In this document: positions 16,422 through 26,708 of the stretch, one piece after another
Position numbering within the stretch: position 1 is the first letter of the stretch
Layout of the letters: each line of letters opens with the position of its first letter
Assembly (NCBI RefSeq): GCF_001476655.1
Contig: NZ_LDRT01000015.1
Location: 1 to 51,505 of the forward strand
Reading direction: 5' to 3'
DNA from: Microbacterium testaceum
GTDB taxonomy: Bacteria; Actinomycetota; Actinomycetes; Actinomycetales; Microbacteriaceae
DNA length: 51,505 nucleotides
The notes under the pieces: model-generated
What the model was told of the DNA's origin: nothing
The model's input: the letters and a program-made list of their open reading frames with translations, nothing else
Databases searched by the model: none
Translations under genes and position numbers: made by a program

Positions 16422-17735
16422 ATGGTTCACTCCAAGAAGGGGTGGTTCGCTGCCGCAGCACTCGCGGCCGCAGCCACCCTCACGCTCGCCGGCTGTAGCG
16501 GCGGAGGCGGCAATGACGCTGGTTCCGCCGGCACTGCGGCGCCCGCGGGAAACTACGCCAGCCAGGACTGCGCGGGCGACGCCACCAGCGCCACCACGCT
16601 GAAGGTCGGCACGATCCTGCCGCAGACGGGCACCCTGGCCTTCCTCGGCCCGCCCGAGATCGCCGGTGTCGGCCTCGCGGTGAACGACATCGTCGAAGCC
16701 GGCGACTCCGCGTGCACCTTCTGGACCGACTCGGGCGACTCGACCGACATGGCCGTCTCCTCGGCTTCCGCGGACAAGCTCATCGATGCGAAGGTCTCGG
16801 TCGCCATCGGCGCTGCGTCGTCCTCGGTGTCGCTGAACGTCGTCGACAAGCTGGCCGCCGCGCCCATCGTCGAGATCTCCCCGGCCAACACGTCGGCCGA
16901 GCTCTCCGGCAAGTCGCCGTTCTTCTTCCGCACCGCTCCGCCGGACACCGTCCAGGGCTCGGCTCTCGGCCAGCTCATCGTCGGTGACGGCAAGCAGAGC
17001 GTCGCGTTCCTCGTCTTCAACGACGCCTACGGCACGGGCCTGCGCGACGTCATCGAGAAGACGGTCGAAGACGCCGGCGGCACCGTCACGTACGGCGGCA
17101 AGGGCAAGGGCCAGGAGTTCCCGCCCGGACAGACGACGTTCTCGTCGGAGGTCACCGCGGCCATCGCCTCGAAGCCGGACGCCATCGTCGTCATCGCTTT
17201 CGACGAGACCAAGGCGATCGTCCCCGAACTCGTCTCGCAGAGCTGGGACATGAAGAGCACCTACTACACCGACGGCAACACGTCGGACTACTCGAAGGTG
17301 TTCGACAAGGGCACGCTCGAGGGCGCCAAGGGCACCATCCCCGGTGCCAACGCCGCGGACGACTTCAAGAAGCGCATGTCGGACTGGCACCAGAGCGTCG
17401 AGGGCTCGGCTCTGTCCGACTACTCGTACGGTGCCGAGTCGTATGACGCCACCATCCTCGCGGCCCTTGCCGCGAAGAAGGGCGGCGCAACCGACCCGAC
17501 GACCATCCAGAAGAACATGGCTGCCGTCTCCGGCGCTGACGGCGGCACCGAGTGCACCACGTACAAGGAGTGCGCCGACGCCATCGCCAAGGGCGACAGC
17601 ATCCACTACAAGGGCATGTCGGGCGTCGGTTCGTTCAACTCGATGAACGACCCGTCCAGCGCGTTCATCGGCATCTACCAGTTCGATGCCGACAACAAGC
17701 CGATCTGGCAGAGCGCCGTCGAGGGCAAGTCCTAA
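16422..17735 (+). CDS. livK: Branched-chain amino-acid ABC transporter substrate-binding lipoprotein
   Basis: 437 residues. A signal peptide with lipobox (LTLAGCS; Cys about residue 25) anchors it to the outer face of the membrane. The mature part is a type I periplasmic-binding fold of the LivJ/LivK (peripla_BP_6) family: LKVGTILPQTGTLAFLGPPEIAGVGLAVNDI, IGAASSSVSLNVVDK, FFFRTAPPDTVQGSALGQLI and VAFLVFNDAYGTGLRDV. Its likely partners, livHMGF, are on the opposite strand and converge on it from 18114, so binding protein and transporter are transcribed separately. A UUCG-loop terminator follows. The exact ligand (Leu/Ile/Val, amide or urea) cannot be read from sequence. Confidence 0.93.
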   Translation: MVHSKKGWFAAAALAAAATLTLAGCSGGGGNDAGSAGTAAPAGNYASQDCAGDATSATTLKVGTILPQTGTLAFLGPPEIAGVGLAVNDIVEAGDSACTFWTDSGDSTDMAVSSASADKLIDAKVSVAIGAASSSVSLNVVDKLAAAPIVEISPANTSAELSGKSPFFFRTAPPDTVQGSALGQLIVGDGKQSVAFLVFNDAYGTGLRDVIEKTVEDAGGTVTYGGKGKGQEFPPGQTTFSSEVTAAIASKPDAIVVIAFDETKAIVPELVSQSWDMKSTYYTDGNTSDYSKVFDKGTLEGAKGTIPGANAADDFKKRMSDWHQSVEGSALSDYSYGAESYDATILAALAAKKGGATDPTTIQKNMAAVSGADGGTECTTYKECADAIAKGDSIHYKGMSGVGSFNSMNDPSSAFIGIYQFDADNKPIWQSAVEGKS

Positions 17736-17754
17736 GCACCCTCGTCTCACGCCG

Positions 17755-17787
17755 AAGGGCGGTCCCGGTTCGCCGGGGCCGCCCTTT
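17755..17787 (+). terminator. Intrinsic terminator with TTCG tetraloop after livK
   Basis: AAGGGCGG-t-CCCGG, loop TTCG, CCGGG-g-CCGCCCTT, then TTT-rich sequence. One T-G pair interrupts an otherwise perfect stem. Confidence 0.85.
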
Positions 17788-18053
17788 CGCGTGTCGCGGG
17801 GATGCCGGGACGCCCGGAGCGATGCTCCCGTCGGGGTGGCGGCGGCTCGGGCGTCCGGTGCGTGCCGTCGGGGCGGCCTCTGCGGCCCTCCGATGCGGGC
17901 AGGGGGCCGAGCACGCTCGGGGATATCGGGCGGACGCAGCGGCTCGCGGGGCGCCTGTCCGGCGCTCATCCGGCGCGGGAGGCGCCTACCGCGCAGAGGG
18001 CTTCGCGCTCCGCGCCGCAGCCGCGGCATCCGTCTGCCCCTTCCCGAGACGCG
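17788..18053. other. Intergenic stretch without recognised features
   Basis: The 378 bases between livK and livF hold the two facing terminators (17755-17787 and 18054-18101). The 266 bases between them are GC-rich and have open frames on both strands only because stops are rare; none has a start with ribosome-binding sequence or a recognisable protein. No repeat or RNA gene was identified. Confidence 0.5.
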
Positions 18054-18101
18054 AAACGGGCCTCGGGCCACGGCGGAAGGCCGTGGGCACGAGGCCCGTT
18101 C
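18054..18101 (-). terminator. Terminator of the livHMGF operon
   Basis: On the minus strand AACGGGCCTCG (18090-18100) pairs with CGAGGCCCGTT (18055-18065), with an inner CCCACGG/CCGTGG stem, then TTCGCG. It lies 13 bases after the livF stop. Confidence 0.8.
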
Positions 18102-18113
18102 GGATCGCTCGGG

Positions 18114-18869
18114 TTACGCGGCGCCCTCGACGTCGGTCGCGAGCGTTCCGAGGTAAAGCTGAATGACCTTGGGGTCCTTCGCCAGATCGCGGCCGGTTCC
18201 GGTGTACGCGTCCTTGCCCTGGTCGAGCACGTACGCCCGGTCGCAGATCTGCAAGCACCGCCGGGCGTTCTGCTCGACCATGATGACCGAGACACCCGCC
18301 TTGTTGATGCGGCGGGTGCGGATGAAGGTCTCGTCCTGGCGCACGGGGGAGAGGCCGGCCGAGGGCTCATCGAGCAGCAGCACCGACGGGTCCATCATGA
18401 GCGCGCGGGCCATGGCGACGGACTGCCGCTCGCCGCCGGACAACGACCCGGCACGCTGGCCACGCCGGTCGGCGAGAACGGGGAAGATCTCGAAGATGCG
18501 CTCCAGCTGCGCCTGGAACTCGCGCGGCTTCTGGTAGATCCCCATCTGGAGGTTCTCTTCGATCGTCAGCGACGGGAAGACGTTGTTCGTCTGCGGAACG
18601 AACCCCACTCCCTGCTTGACCAACCGGTTCGGCTTCCACCCGGTGATGTCGGTGCCCTTCAGGGTCACCGAACCCTGGCGGATGTTCACCTGACCGAAGA
18701 CCGCCTTGAGGAAGGTCGACTTCCCGGCTCCGTTCGGCCCGATGATCCCGATCAGCTCGCCCGGGTGGGCGACGATGTTCACGCCGTTGAGGATGTTGAT
18801 ACCGGGCAGGTACCCCGCGTGCAGATCCTTCGCGACGAGGACGGGCTGAGAGTCGGTGGACGTGCTCAC
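18114..18869 (-). CDS. livF: Branched-chain amino-acid ABC transporter ATP-binding protein LivF
   Basis: 251 residues. Walker A is IGPNGAGKST (residues 43-52), the signature is LSGGERQSVAMARAL and Walker B is VLLLDEPSAGLSP, followed by MVEQNARRCLQICDRAYVLDQG, the LivF-type H-loop region (Gln-Asn in place of the common His). One of two ATPases that power the permease pair LivH-LivM. It is last in the livHMGF operon and its start overlaps the livG end by four bases. The stop is TAA, followed closely by the operon terminator. Confidence 0.95.
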   Translation of the reverse strand: MSTSTDSQPVLVAKDLHAGYLPGINILNGVNIVAHPGELIGIIGPNGAGKSTFLKAVFGQVNIRQGSVTLKGTDITGWKPNRLVKQGVGFVPQTNNVFPSLTIEENLQMGIYQKPREFQAQLERIFEIFPVLADRRGQRAGSLSGGERQSVAMARALMMDPSVLLLDEPSAGLSPVRQDETFIRTRRINKAGVSVIMVEQNARRCLQICDRAYVLDQGKDAYTGTGRDLAKDPKVIQLYLGTLATDVEGAA

Positions 18870-19873
18870 GAGCGCGTCTCCTTTCCGAGGGCCTCGTCGA
18901 CGCGAGCCTCTTCCTTTGCATCCGCTTCGGCGGCTTCCTCCGCCAGGGCGATCGCCGTGGTGTCGCTCAACAGCGCGTCGTCGCCGAGGTCGGTGTCGTG
19001 GTGGGCGCCCAGGTAGGCGTCGACGACGGCCTGCTGCGACATGACCTCGCCCGCGGTGCCCTCGGCCACGATCGTGCCCTGAGCCATGACGACGACCCAG
19101 TCCGAGATGTGGCGGACCATGTGCATGTCGTGCTCGACGAACAGCACCGTGGTGCCGTCGTCGCGGAGCGCCTGGATGTGCCCGAGCAGTGACTGGGTCA
19201 GCGCGGGGTTGACTCCGGCCATGGGCTCGTCGAGCATGATCATCTTCGGATCGCTCATGAGCGCACGGGCCATCTCGAGCAGCTTCTTCTGCCCGCCCGA
19301 GAGGGAACCGGCGAGGTCATCGCGCTTCTCGTACAGCTTGAAGCGCTCCAGGAGCTCCTCGGCCTTCGCCGTGATCTCCTGCTCGCGCGCCTTCCAGAGC
19401 GGGCGGATGAGAGCGACGGCCATGTTCTCGCCCGGCTGCTGGTTGGCTCCGAGCAGCATGTTCTCCATCACCGACATGCGCGACAGCGCCTTGGTGAGCT
19501 GGAAGGTGCGGACCATACCCATGCGGGCGACCTTCGAGGCCGCCGTGTCGCCCAGGGTGCGGCCGTCGAACGACCAGCGGGCGACGCGGTCAGCCGGTGG
19601 CCCACCGATCAGGCGCTTGGCCGACGTCGGCTTGTCGAATCCGGTGATGAGGTTGAAAAACGTCGTCTTACCGGCACCGTTGGGGCCGATGAGCGCCGTG
19701 ATGCCTCCGCGCTGGACTTCGAGGTGCTGCACGTCGACGGCGGTCATACCGCCGAAGCGGCGGACGATGTTGTCGACGACGAGGATCGGGTCGGGCTTGC
19801 TCGCCCCGGGCTCGTGGGGGACCCCCGCGAACGCTTCGCGCGTGCGGATGGTCGCTGCGGTCGGCTCAGACAT
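18866..19873 (-). CDS. livG: Branched-chain amino-acid ABC transporter ATP-binding protein LivG
   Basis: 335 residues, longer than the usual ~260. Walker A GPNGAGKT is at residues 63-70, the signature is LSGGQKKLLEMARAL, Walker B is MIMLDEPMAGVNP, and the switch His is in FVEHDMHMVRHISD. Extra length comes from about 28 residues at the N-terminus and a long Ala/Glu/Asp-rich C-terminal tail (about 295-335) with no known domain. An insert with RWSFDGRTLGDTAASKVARMG sits between Walker A and the Q loop. It overlaps livM by eight bases and livF by four. Confidence 0.94.
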   Translation of the reverse strand: MSEPTAATIRTREAFAGVPHEPGASKPDPILVVDNIVRRFGGMTAVDVQHLEVQRGGITALIGPNGAGKTTFFNLITGFDKPTSAKRLIGGPPADRVARWSFDGRTLGDTAASKVARMGMVRTFQLTKALSRMSVMENMLLGANQQPGENMAVALIRPLWKAREQEITAKAEELLERFKLYEKRDDLAGSLSGGQKKLLEMARALMSDPKMIMLDEPMAGVNPALTQSLLGHIQALRDDGTTVLFVEHDMHMVRHISDWVVVMAQGTIVAEGTAGEVMSQQAVVDAYLGAHHDTDLGDDALLSDTTAIALAEEAAEADAKEEARVDEALGKETRS

Positions 19874-20849
19874 TGAAGCTCAGCTCCTTCTTGTTGCCGA
19901 GGATTCCTTGCGGCCGGAAGATCACGAGAAGCATCAGAGCGATACCGATGAGGATCCACGAGAACTGTTCGGTCTGCTGGCCCGACCACACCCCCTCGGG
20001 CACGATCAGTCGCGTGACGCCCTGGATGAAGATGCGTACGACGAAGAACAGGATGGCTCCGAGCACCGGGCCGAAGATGGTTGCCGCACCTCCGAGGAGC
20101 AGGGCCGTCCAGATGAAGAACGTCATCGACCGGCCGAGGGCGTCCGGCTGCACGGAACTCGGCATCACGTAGACGATGCCGGCGATGCCGCCGATGAGTC
20201 CACCGAGGATGAGCGCCTGCATCTTGAACGAGAACGCGCTCTTGCCGAGGCTGCGGACGGCATCCTCGTCCTCGCGGATTCCCTTGAGGACGCGCCCCCA
20301 GGGGCTGCGGATCAGAAGCCAGACCAGGACCAGCAGGACGGCCACGACGGCCCACGCCACGGCGCGCACCCACCATCCGCTGACGCCGGTGTTGTCGTAC
20401 GTCCACCAGAGGATGGTGGTCTGGCCGTCGCCGAAGAACGACAGTCCGTTGAAGGGGTCACGGTAGCGGTCGCCCGGGATGCCGTTGCTGCCGTTGGTGA
20501 TCGGCCCGAGCACGCTGGAACGCCCGACCATGCGGATGATCTCGGCTGCCGAGATGGTCACGATGGCGAGATAGTCACCGCGCAGCTTCAACGTCGGGAC
20601 GCCGAGGATGAAGCTGTAGACGAGGACCACCAGCAGAGCGATGATCAGCGCGGGGACGAAACCGAGACCCGCCTGGACCGAGACGGCGAAACCGTACGCG
20701 CCCAGCAGCATGAAGCCGGCCTGGCCCATGTTGAGAAGGCCCGTGTAGCCGAAGTGGATGTTGAGACCGATCGCGGCGATCGCGAGAGCGGCGGTGGTGG
20801 GGGCGATGGCCGTCGAGGCCATCTCGCGCAGAAGATCGAGGAAGATCAT
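19866..20849 (-). CDS. livM: Branched-chain amino-acid ABC transporter permease LivM
   Basis: 327 residues with eight or more hydrophobic helices. Family landmarks are GYTGLLNMGQAGFMLLGAYGF, KLRGDYLAIVTISAAEIIRM, SPWGRVLKGIREDEDAVRSLGKS (the cytoplasmic EAA-like loop contacting the ATPases) and ATIFGPVLGAILF. With LivH it forms the membrane channel. The gap to livH is three bases, and its 3' end overlaps livG by eight bases. Confidence 0.95.
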   Translation of the reverse strand: MIFLDLLREMASTAIAPTTAALAIAAIGLNIHFGYTGLLNMGQAGFMLLGAYGFAVSVQAGLGFVPALIIALLVVLVYSFILGVPTLKLRGDYLAIVTISAAEIIRMVGRSSVLGPITNGSNGIPGDRYRDPFNGLSFFGDGQTTILWWTYDNTGVSGWWVRAVAWAVVAVLLVLVWLLIRSPWGRVLKGIREDEDAVRSLGKSAFSFKMQALILGGLIGGIAGIVYVMPSSVQPDALGRSMTFFIWTALLLGGAATIFGPVLGAILFFVVRIFIQGVTRLIVPEGVWSGQQTEQFSWILIGIALMLLVIFRPQGILGNKKELSFNV

Positions 20850-20852
20850 GGG

Positions 20853-22241
20853 TCAGCCCACCCGTTCCTTGCGTCCGAAGAGGCCCTGTGGTCTCACCAG
20901 CAGGAGCAGGATGAGGAGCACGAGCGCGGTCGCGTACTTGAAGTCGCCGGGCAGCCAGATGTTGGTCAGCTCCACGGTCATACCGATGATGAGGGCTCCG
21001 AAGAGAGCGCCGAAGGCGGTGCCGAGACCGCCCAGGGTGACGGCCGAGAACAGCAGAAGAAGAAGCTGCATACCGGTCATCCAGTTGACGCCGTTCAGGA
21101 CGAGGCCGAGGAGGATGCCCGACAGGCCCGCCAGCGCGGCGGCGGTGGTCCAGATGAGACGCACCACTCCGTCGACGTTGATCCCGGATGCCGCAGCCAG
21201 GGCCGGGTTGTCGCTGACAGCGCGTGTGGCGCGCCCGACGCGGGTCTTCAGCAGGAACAGGCCGACACCGATGAGCACGACCACCGCGATGGCCATCGCC
21301 ACCAGCGAGTCGACGCTGAGGCTGACCGGACCAAGCTTCACCGGGATCGGGTTCGCGGTCACGATGCGGACGGTCGAGGCGCCGATGAAGAACTGGAAGG
21401 TGTACTGCAAGGCGAGCGACATACCGATCGTGACGATCATGAGCTGCGTGAGACTCAATCGGCGTTTGCGCAACGGCTTCCAGATACCGACGTCCTGGAA
21501 ATAGCCGAAGGCGGCGCAGATCACCACGACGATGATGCCCGCCACGAAGATGTTGAGCCCCAGGACATTGGCGAAGAGGTACGCCAGCAGACCGCCCAGG
21601 GTCACCATCTCGCCGTGGGCGAAGTTCGAGATGCCCGTGGTGCCGTAGATGAGGGAGAGGCCGACGGCGGCGAGGGCGAGAAGCAGCCCCAGGCGCAGGC
21701 CGGACGCGGCCTGCTGAGCGAGGCGATCCCAGTCGAAACCGCCGGCCGAAGCGGCCTGGTCGCCCGGGGCGTCGCCGGCGCTGGATCCGTCGACGTTGCC
21801 GTTCAGCCCGATCAGGACCGCGGTCGACGAGCCGAGGTTCACCGGACGGACCGAGGGGTCCTCGCTCTTGAGCGTGACGCCGTCCGGCAGGGTCTCGGGA
21901 TCGACCGAGACGGAGTAGTCGCCGGGCTCGGAGAACCCGATCGACCACTTGCCGTCGTCACCGGTGGTCGCCGAGGCGGTTCCTCCGGGGCCGGTGGCCG
22001 TCACCGTGACGCCGCCACCGGCCGCGGCGAGCGTGCCGTTGAGGCAGCCCGTCTCCGGACCGGGTGTGCAGACCTCGGTCTGCGTGGTCACGGGTGCAGT
22101 CGTGGCCGCACGCGCCGCGGGTGGTGCCGCGAAAAGTGCTGACCCGAGCATCACGGTGATGATGGCGGCGAGGAGTGCCCAGGCCAAGGCGGGGCGGGAT
22201 AGCGTTCGCGATCGTGTCGCGGTGGGGGAGGGATGACCCAC
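20853..22241 (-). CDS. livH: LivH permease with secreted N-terminal carboxypeptidase-regulatory-like domain
   Basis: 462 residues, about 170 longer than a standard LivH (~290). Residues 1-46 are a signal-peptide-like segment ending in PPAARAAT. Residues about 47-165 are hydrophilic, with Cys58 and Cys66 flanking CTPGPETGC and a beta-sandwich-like segment (VTVTATGPGG, TTGDDGKWSIGF, GDYSVSVD, GVTLK) that resembles carboxypeptidase-regulatory/SpaA-type folds. From about 180 the normal LivH permease follows (YGTTGISNFAHGEMVTLGGLLAY, KTRVGRATRAVSDNPALAAASGI, LGGLGTAFGALFGALIIG). The domain should lie outside the cell, where LivK delivers substrate. The GTG start has TGGAGA upstream. It heads the operon and is divergent from guaB. 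Confidence 0.92.
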   Translation of the reverse strand: MGHPSPTATRSRTLSRPALAWALLAAIITVMLGSALFAAPPAARAATTAPVTTQTEVCTPGPETGCLNGTLAAAGGGVTVTATGPGGTASATTGDDGKWSIGFSEPGDYSVSVDPETLPDGVTLKSEDPSVRPVNLGSSTAVLIGLNGNVDGSSAGDAPGDQAASAGGFDWDRLAQQAASGLRLGLLLALAAVGLSLIYGTTGISNFAHGEMVTLGGLLAYLFANVLGLNIFVAGIIVVVICAAFGYFQDVGIWKPLRKRRLSLTQLMIVTIGMSLALQYTFQFFIGASTVRIVTANPIPVKLGPVSLSVDSLVAMAIAVVVLIGVGLFLLKTRVGRATRAVSDNPALAAASGINVDGVVRLIWTTAAALAGLSGILLGLVLNGVNWMTGMQLLLLLFSAVTLGGLGTAFGALFGALIIGMTVELTNIWLPGDFKYATALVLLILLLLVRPQGLFGRKERVG

Positions 22242-24000
<1,759 letters not shown>

Positions 24001-24010
24001 GCGCGTCGTC

Positions 24011-24050
24011 ACGAAGGGGGCCGGGCAGGTGACTGCCCGGCCCCCTTCGT
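24011..24050. terminator. 18-bp terminator hairpin after guaB
   Basis: ACGAAGGGGGCCGGGCAG, loop GTGA, and the perfect complement. It begins 11 bases after the guaB stop. Confidence 0.9.
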
Positions 24051-24165
24051 CGTGTGCGGGTGAGAGAGAAGATGAGAACGATCATGTATACATTCGGATC
24101 CGCCCGCCACCACATAGTCTCTCGCAAGAAGCATGTGCACATGCGCGGCAAAGCGGGGAGAGGCT

Positions 24166-24495
24166 ATGAAACGCATACTGACCGGCGTCGTCGCCGTCGC
24201 GCTCGATCGCGCCGGACAGGAGGTGGCGATGGTCGCTGCGCGGTGGGCGGTCGAGGTCGGGGTCAACTTCTCGGCTTCGAACAAGCGAACCGTGTCGGTG
24301 TCGTGGACCTCGCCGCGCGCGTCGGTCGGGTCCTCCTTCAAGGCGTGGGCGACGGGCACGAAGGCGACCTACCAGGTGCAGAAGTGGGTCGGAAACAAGG
24401 TTGCGGGAGAGTATCGGCCGAGGTGGCGGCTCGTCGACACCTCGGGCCAGCTGGCGGCGTTTACGCCGATCGACGGCTTCGCCGTCGGTCAGTGA
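24166..24495 (+). CDS. Hypothetical small protein
   Basis: 109 residues from an ATG preceded by GGGGAGAGG. The start MKRILTGVVAVAL looks like the beginning of a signal peptide, but Asp and Arg follow and the hydrophobic stretch is too short. The rest is basic and rich in Trp, Val, Ser and Lys (for example SFKAWATGTKATYQVQKWVG), predicted mostly beta, and has no cysteine. No family was recognised. The following membrane-protein gene starts seven bases later, so the two are probably one operon. A secreted effector or bacteriocin-like role is only a guess. Confidence 0.55.
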   Translation: MKRILTGVVAVALDRAGQEVAMVAARWAVEVGVNFSASNKRTVSVSWTSPRASVGSSFKAWATGTKATYQVQKWVGNKVAGEYRPRWRLVDTSGQLAAFTPIDGFAVGQ

Positions 24496-24502
24496 GGTGG
24501 AG

Positions 24503-24778
24503 GTGCCCCGTTCGTCGATGTCGTGGCCGCGAGTGCTGGCGTGGGCGGTGCCCGTTCTCGCTCTCGTCTCGGGGACGGTTCTCGCGGCGGTGAACACGGC
24601 GACCGCATGGCTCATCGCCGTCTCGGACACGACGGGGATCGACACCTACGCGGGAGAGTCCGTCGCGCTGTGGCCCGCGGGACTCGTCCTTCTGGGGGCG
24701 GGCGTCGTCTCGCTCACGGCGACATCGCTCGTCGAACTGTCCCGCTCGTCGGCTCTGTCCCCGAGGGGTGACGGCTGA
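24503..24778 (+). CDS. Hypothetical two-helix membrane protein
   Basis: 91 residues from GTG 24503; an in-frame ATG at 24518 (MSWPRVLAW) is an alternative. Two hydrophobic helices (about 12-34 and 50-72) enclose a short loop with SDTTGIDTYAGES, and the C-terminus is charged. No family was recognised. It is immediately downstream of the unknown 109-residue gene, with GGTGGAGG before its start, so the pair may act together. Confidence 0.55.
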   Translation: MPRSSMSWPRVLAWAVPVLALVSGTVLAAVNTATAWLIAVSDTTGIDTYAGESVALWPAGLVLLGAGVVSLTATSLVELSRSSALSPRGDG

Positions 24779-24881
24779 GAGCGCATTCTTCGGTTAGGCT
24801 GGTCGGCTCGCTTCCCGGCGGGCCGACCGGCGCCGCGTCGTGCGCGTGCGGAGGTCGATACCACCGGACCGGAATCTCCCC

Positions 24882-26570
24882 ATGGGCTACCTCGACCTCA
24901 ACGCCGTCTCTTTCACCCTGCCCGATGGGCGGCCCCTGCTCGACGAGGTGACGTTCCGCGTGGGGGAGGGCGTGACCACCGCTCTCGTCGGTCCGAACGG
25001 TGCGGGAAAGTCCACGCTGCTTCGCATCGTGCGCGGCGAGGAGAAGGCTCACGGCGGTGCGATCGCGATCGGCGGCTCTCTCGGGGTCATGGACCAGTTC
25101 ATCGGTCACGGAAAAGCCGGCGAAACCGTGCACGACCTTCTCGTCTCGGTGTCGCCCGCGCGCATCCGTCGCGCGGCGCTCGAGCTCGAGGCATCCGAGA
25201 ACGCCCTCATCGAGCAGGACGATCTCGCCACCCAGATGCGGTACGCGGCGGCGCTCGCCGACTACGCCGACGCGGGCGGGTACGAGCACGAGACGGTCTG
25301 GGACACGTGCACGATCGCCTCGCTCGGGGTGCCCTACGAGCGCGCGCGCTTCCGGGAGCTCGCCACCCTGTCGGGAGGGGAGCAGAAGAGGCTCGCCCTC
25401 GAATCCCTGCTCCGCGGCCCCGACGACGTGCTCTTGCTCGACGAGCCCGACAACTACCTCGACGTTCCCGGTAAGCGCTGGCTCGAGGACCAGTTGCGCG
25501 CCACGCCGAAGACCGTCCTCCTCGTCTCGCACGATCGAGAGCTCCTCGCGCGCGCGGCCGATCGCATCGTCACCCTGGAGGCGGGCAGCGCGGGGAGCAC
25601 GGCGTGGGTGCACGGGGGCGGGTTCTCGACCTACGGCGAGGCGCGCGAGGACCGCATGGCCCGGCTCGACGAGCTGCGCCGCCGGTGGGACGAGGAGCAC
25701 GAGAAGCTTCGGGCCCTTGTCGCGCGCATGAAGGTCGCCGCCGCGGCCAACGACGGCTTCGCCTCGCGCTACCAAGCCGCCGTCACTCGACTGACGAAGT
25801 TCGAGACGGCCGGTCCGCCCGAGGAGCGGCCGCCCGAGCAGGACCTGCGGCTGCGTCTGCGCGGTGCCCGCACCGGCAAGCGCGCCGTGGTCGCCGAACA
25901 CCTGGAGCTGACCGGGCTCATGAAGCCGTTCGACCTGGAGGTGTGGTTCGGCGACCGCGTGGCCGTCCTCGGTTCCAACGGTTCAGGGAAGTCGCATTTC
26001 CTGCGTCTTCTCGCCGGAGGCGGCTCCGACCCGGACGCGCTCCTGGGGCATGTGACCACCGTCGGTGCCGGATTGGCTCGCGTCGAGCACACCGGGCGCG
26101 CGATCCTCGGCGCACGCGTCGTGCCGGGGTGGTTCGCCCAGACCCATCGGCATCCGGAGTTCGTCGGACGGACCCTGCTTGACCTGCTTCATCGGGGTGA
26201 CGACAACAGGCGAGGGATGCCGAGGGATGCCGCGAGCTCGGCCCTCGACCGCTACGGCCTCGTCGCCCAGGCGGAGCAGCCGTTCGACACGCTCAGCGGC
26301 GGGCAGCAGGCGCGGTTCCAGGTGCTCCTCCTCGAACTCTCGGGGACGACCCTGCTGCTCCTCGACGAACCGACGGACAACCTCGACCTCGCCTCGGCCG
26401 AGGCGCTCGAGGAGGCTCTCGCGCGGTTCGAGGGGACGGTGCTCGCCGTGACGCACGATCGGTGGTTCGCCCGTTCCTTCGACCGGTTCCTCGTGTTCGG
26501 GTCGGACGGCCGGGTGTACGAGGCTCCCGAGCCGGTCTGGGACGAGAAGCGGGTGGTGCGCGCGCGCTGA
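24882..26570 (+). CDS. ABC-F family ATPase
   Basis: 562 residues with two ABC domains and no membrane segment. Domain 1 has Walker A GPNGAGKST (37-45), signature LSGGEQKRLALE and Walker B VLLLDEPDNYLDVPGK; domain 2 has Walker A GSNGSGKSH, signature LSGGQQARFQ and Walker B LLLLDEPTDNLDLA. The linker (about 255-300) is Arg/Lys/Glu-rich, as in ABC-F proteins that enter the ribosomal E site. Members act as translation factors or protect ribosomes from antibiotics; which applies here is unclear. The second P-loop ends GKSH instead of GKST. The ATG at 24882 gives a standard N-terminus; TAGGCT at 24795-24800 suggests a leader of about 75 bases. Confidence 0.9.
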   Translation: MGYLDLNAVSFTLPDGRPLLDEVTFRVGEGVTTALVGPNGAGKSTLLRIVRGEEKAHGGAIAIGGSLGVMDQFIGHGKAGETVHDLLVSVSPARIRRAALELEASENALIEQDDLATQMRYAAALADYADAGGYEHETVWDTCTIASLGVPYERARFRELATLSGGEQKRLALESLLRGPDDVLLLDEPDNYLDVPGKRWLEDQLRATPKTVLLVSHDRELLARAADRIVTLEAGSAGSTAWVHGGGFSTYGEAREDRMARLDELRRRWDEEHEKLRALVARMKVAAAANDGFASRYQAAVTRLTKFETAGPPEERPPEQDLRLRLRGARTGKRAVVAEHLELTGLMKPFDLEVWFGDRVAVLGSNGSGKSHFLRLLAGGGSDPDALLGHVTTVGAGLARVEHTGRAILGARVVPGWFAQTHRHPEFVGRTLLDLLHRGDDNRRGMPRDAASSALDRYGLVAQAEQPFDTLSGGQQARFQVLLLELSGTTLLLLDEPTDNLDLASAEALEEALARFEGTVLAVTHDRWFARSFDRFLVFGSDGRVYEAPEPVWDEKRVVRAR

Positions 26571-26696
26571 CGGTCGCGTCGGGCATCTCCGCGACTCCCC
26601 TGGGCGGGGCTGTCGACGCGCCTGCTGCGCGGAGCCGATGCCCCGCCTTCGCCCGCCGTTGCGCCGACGACCGACAGCGGTGTCGAAGGTCGCGGG

Positions 26697-26702
26697 TAGG
26701 CT
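26697..26702 (+). promoter_or_regulatory. Putative -10 box TAGGCT of guaB3 (leaderless)
   Basis: TAGGCT, six bases, then GTG at 26709. The exact spacing supports the GTG as start over the ATG two codons later. Confidence 0.5.
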
Positions 26703-26708
26703 GGGCGG

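Noticed and set aside
19086..22142. 1018-codon open frame on the plus strand opposite livG, livM and livH
   Set aside because: It is the complement of the liv operon; its His/Asp/Glu-rich content is the mirror of hydrophobic codons, not a metal-binding protein.
24801..24838. GGTCGGC/GCCGACC hairpin before the ABC-F gene as an attenuator
   Set aside because: Transcription predicted from TAGGCT at 24795 would begin within the left arm, so the stem would not form in the RNA.
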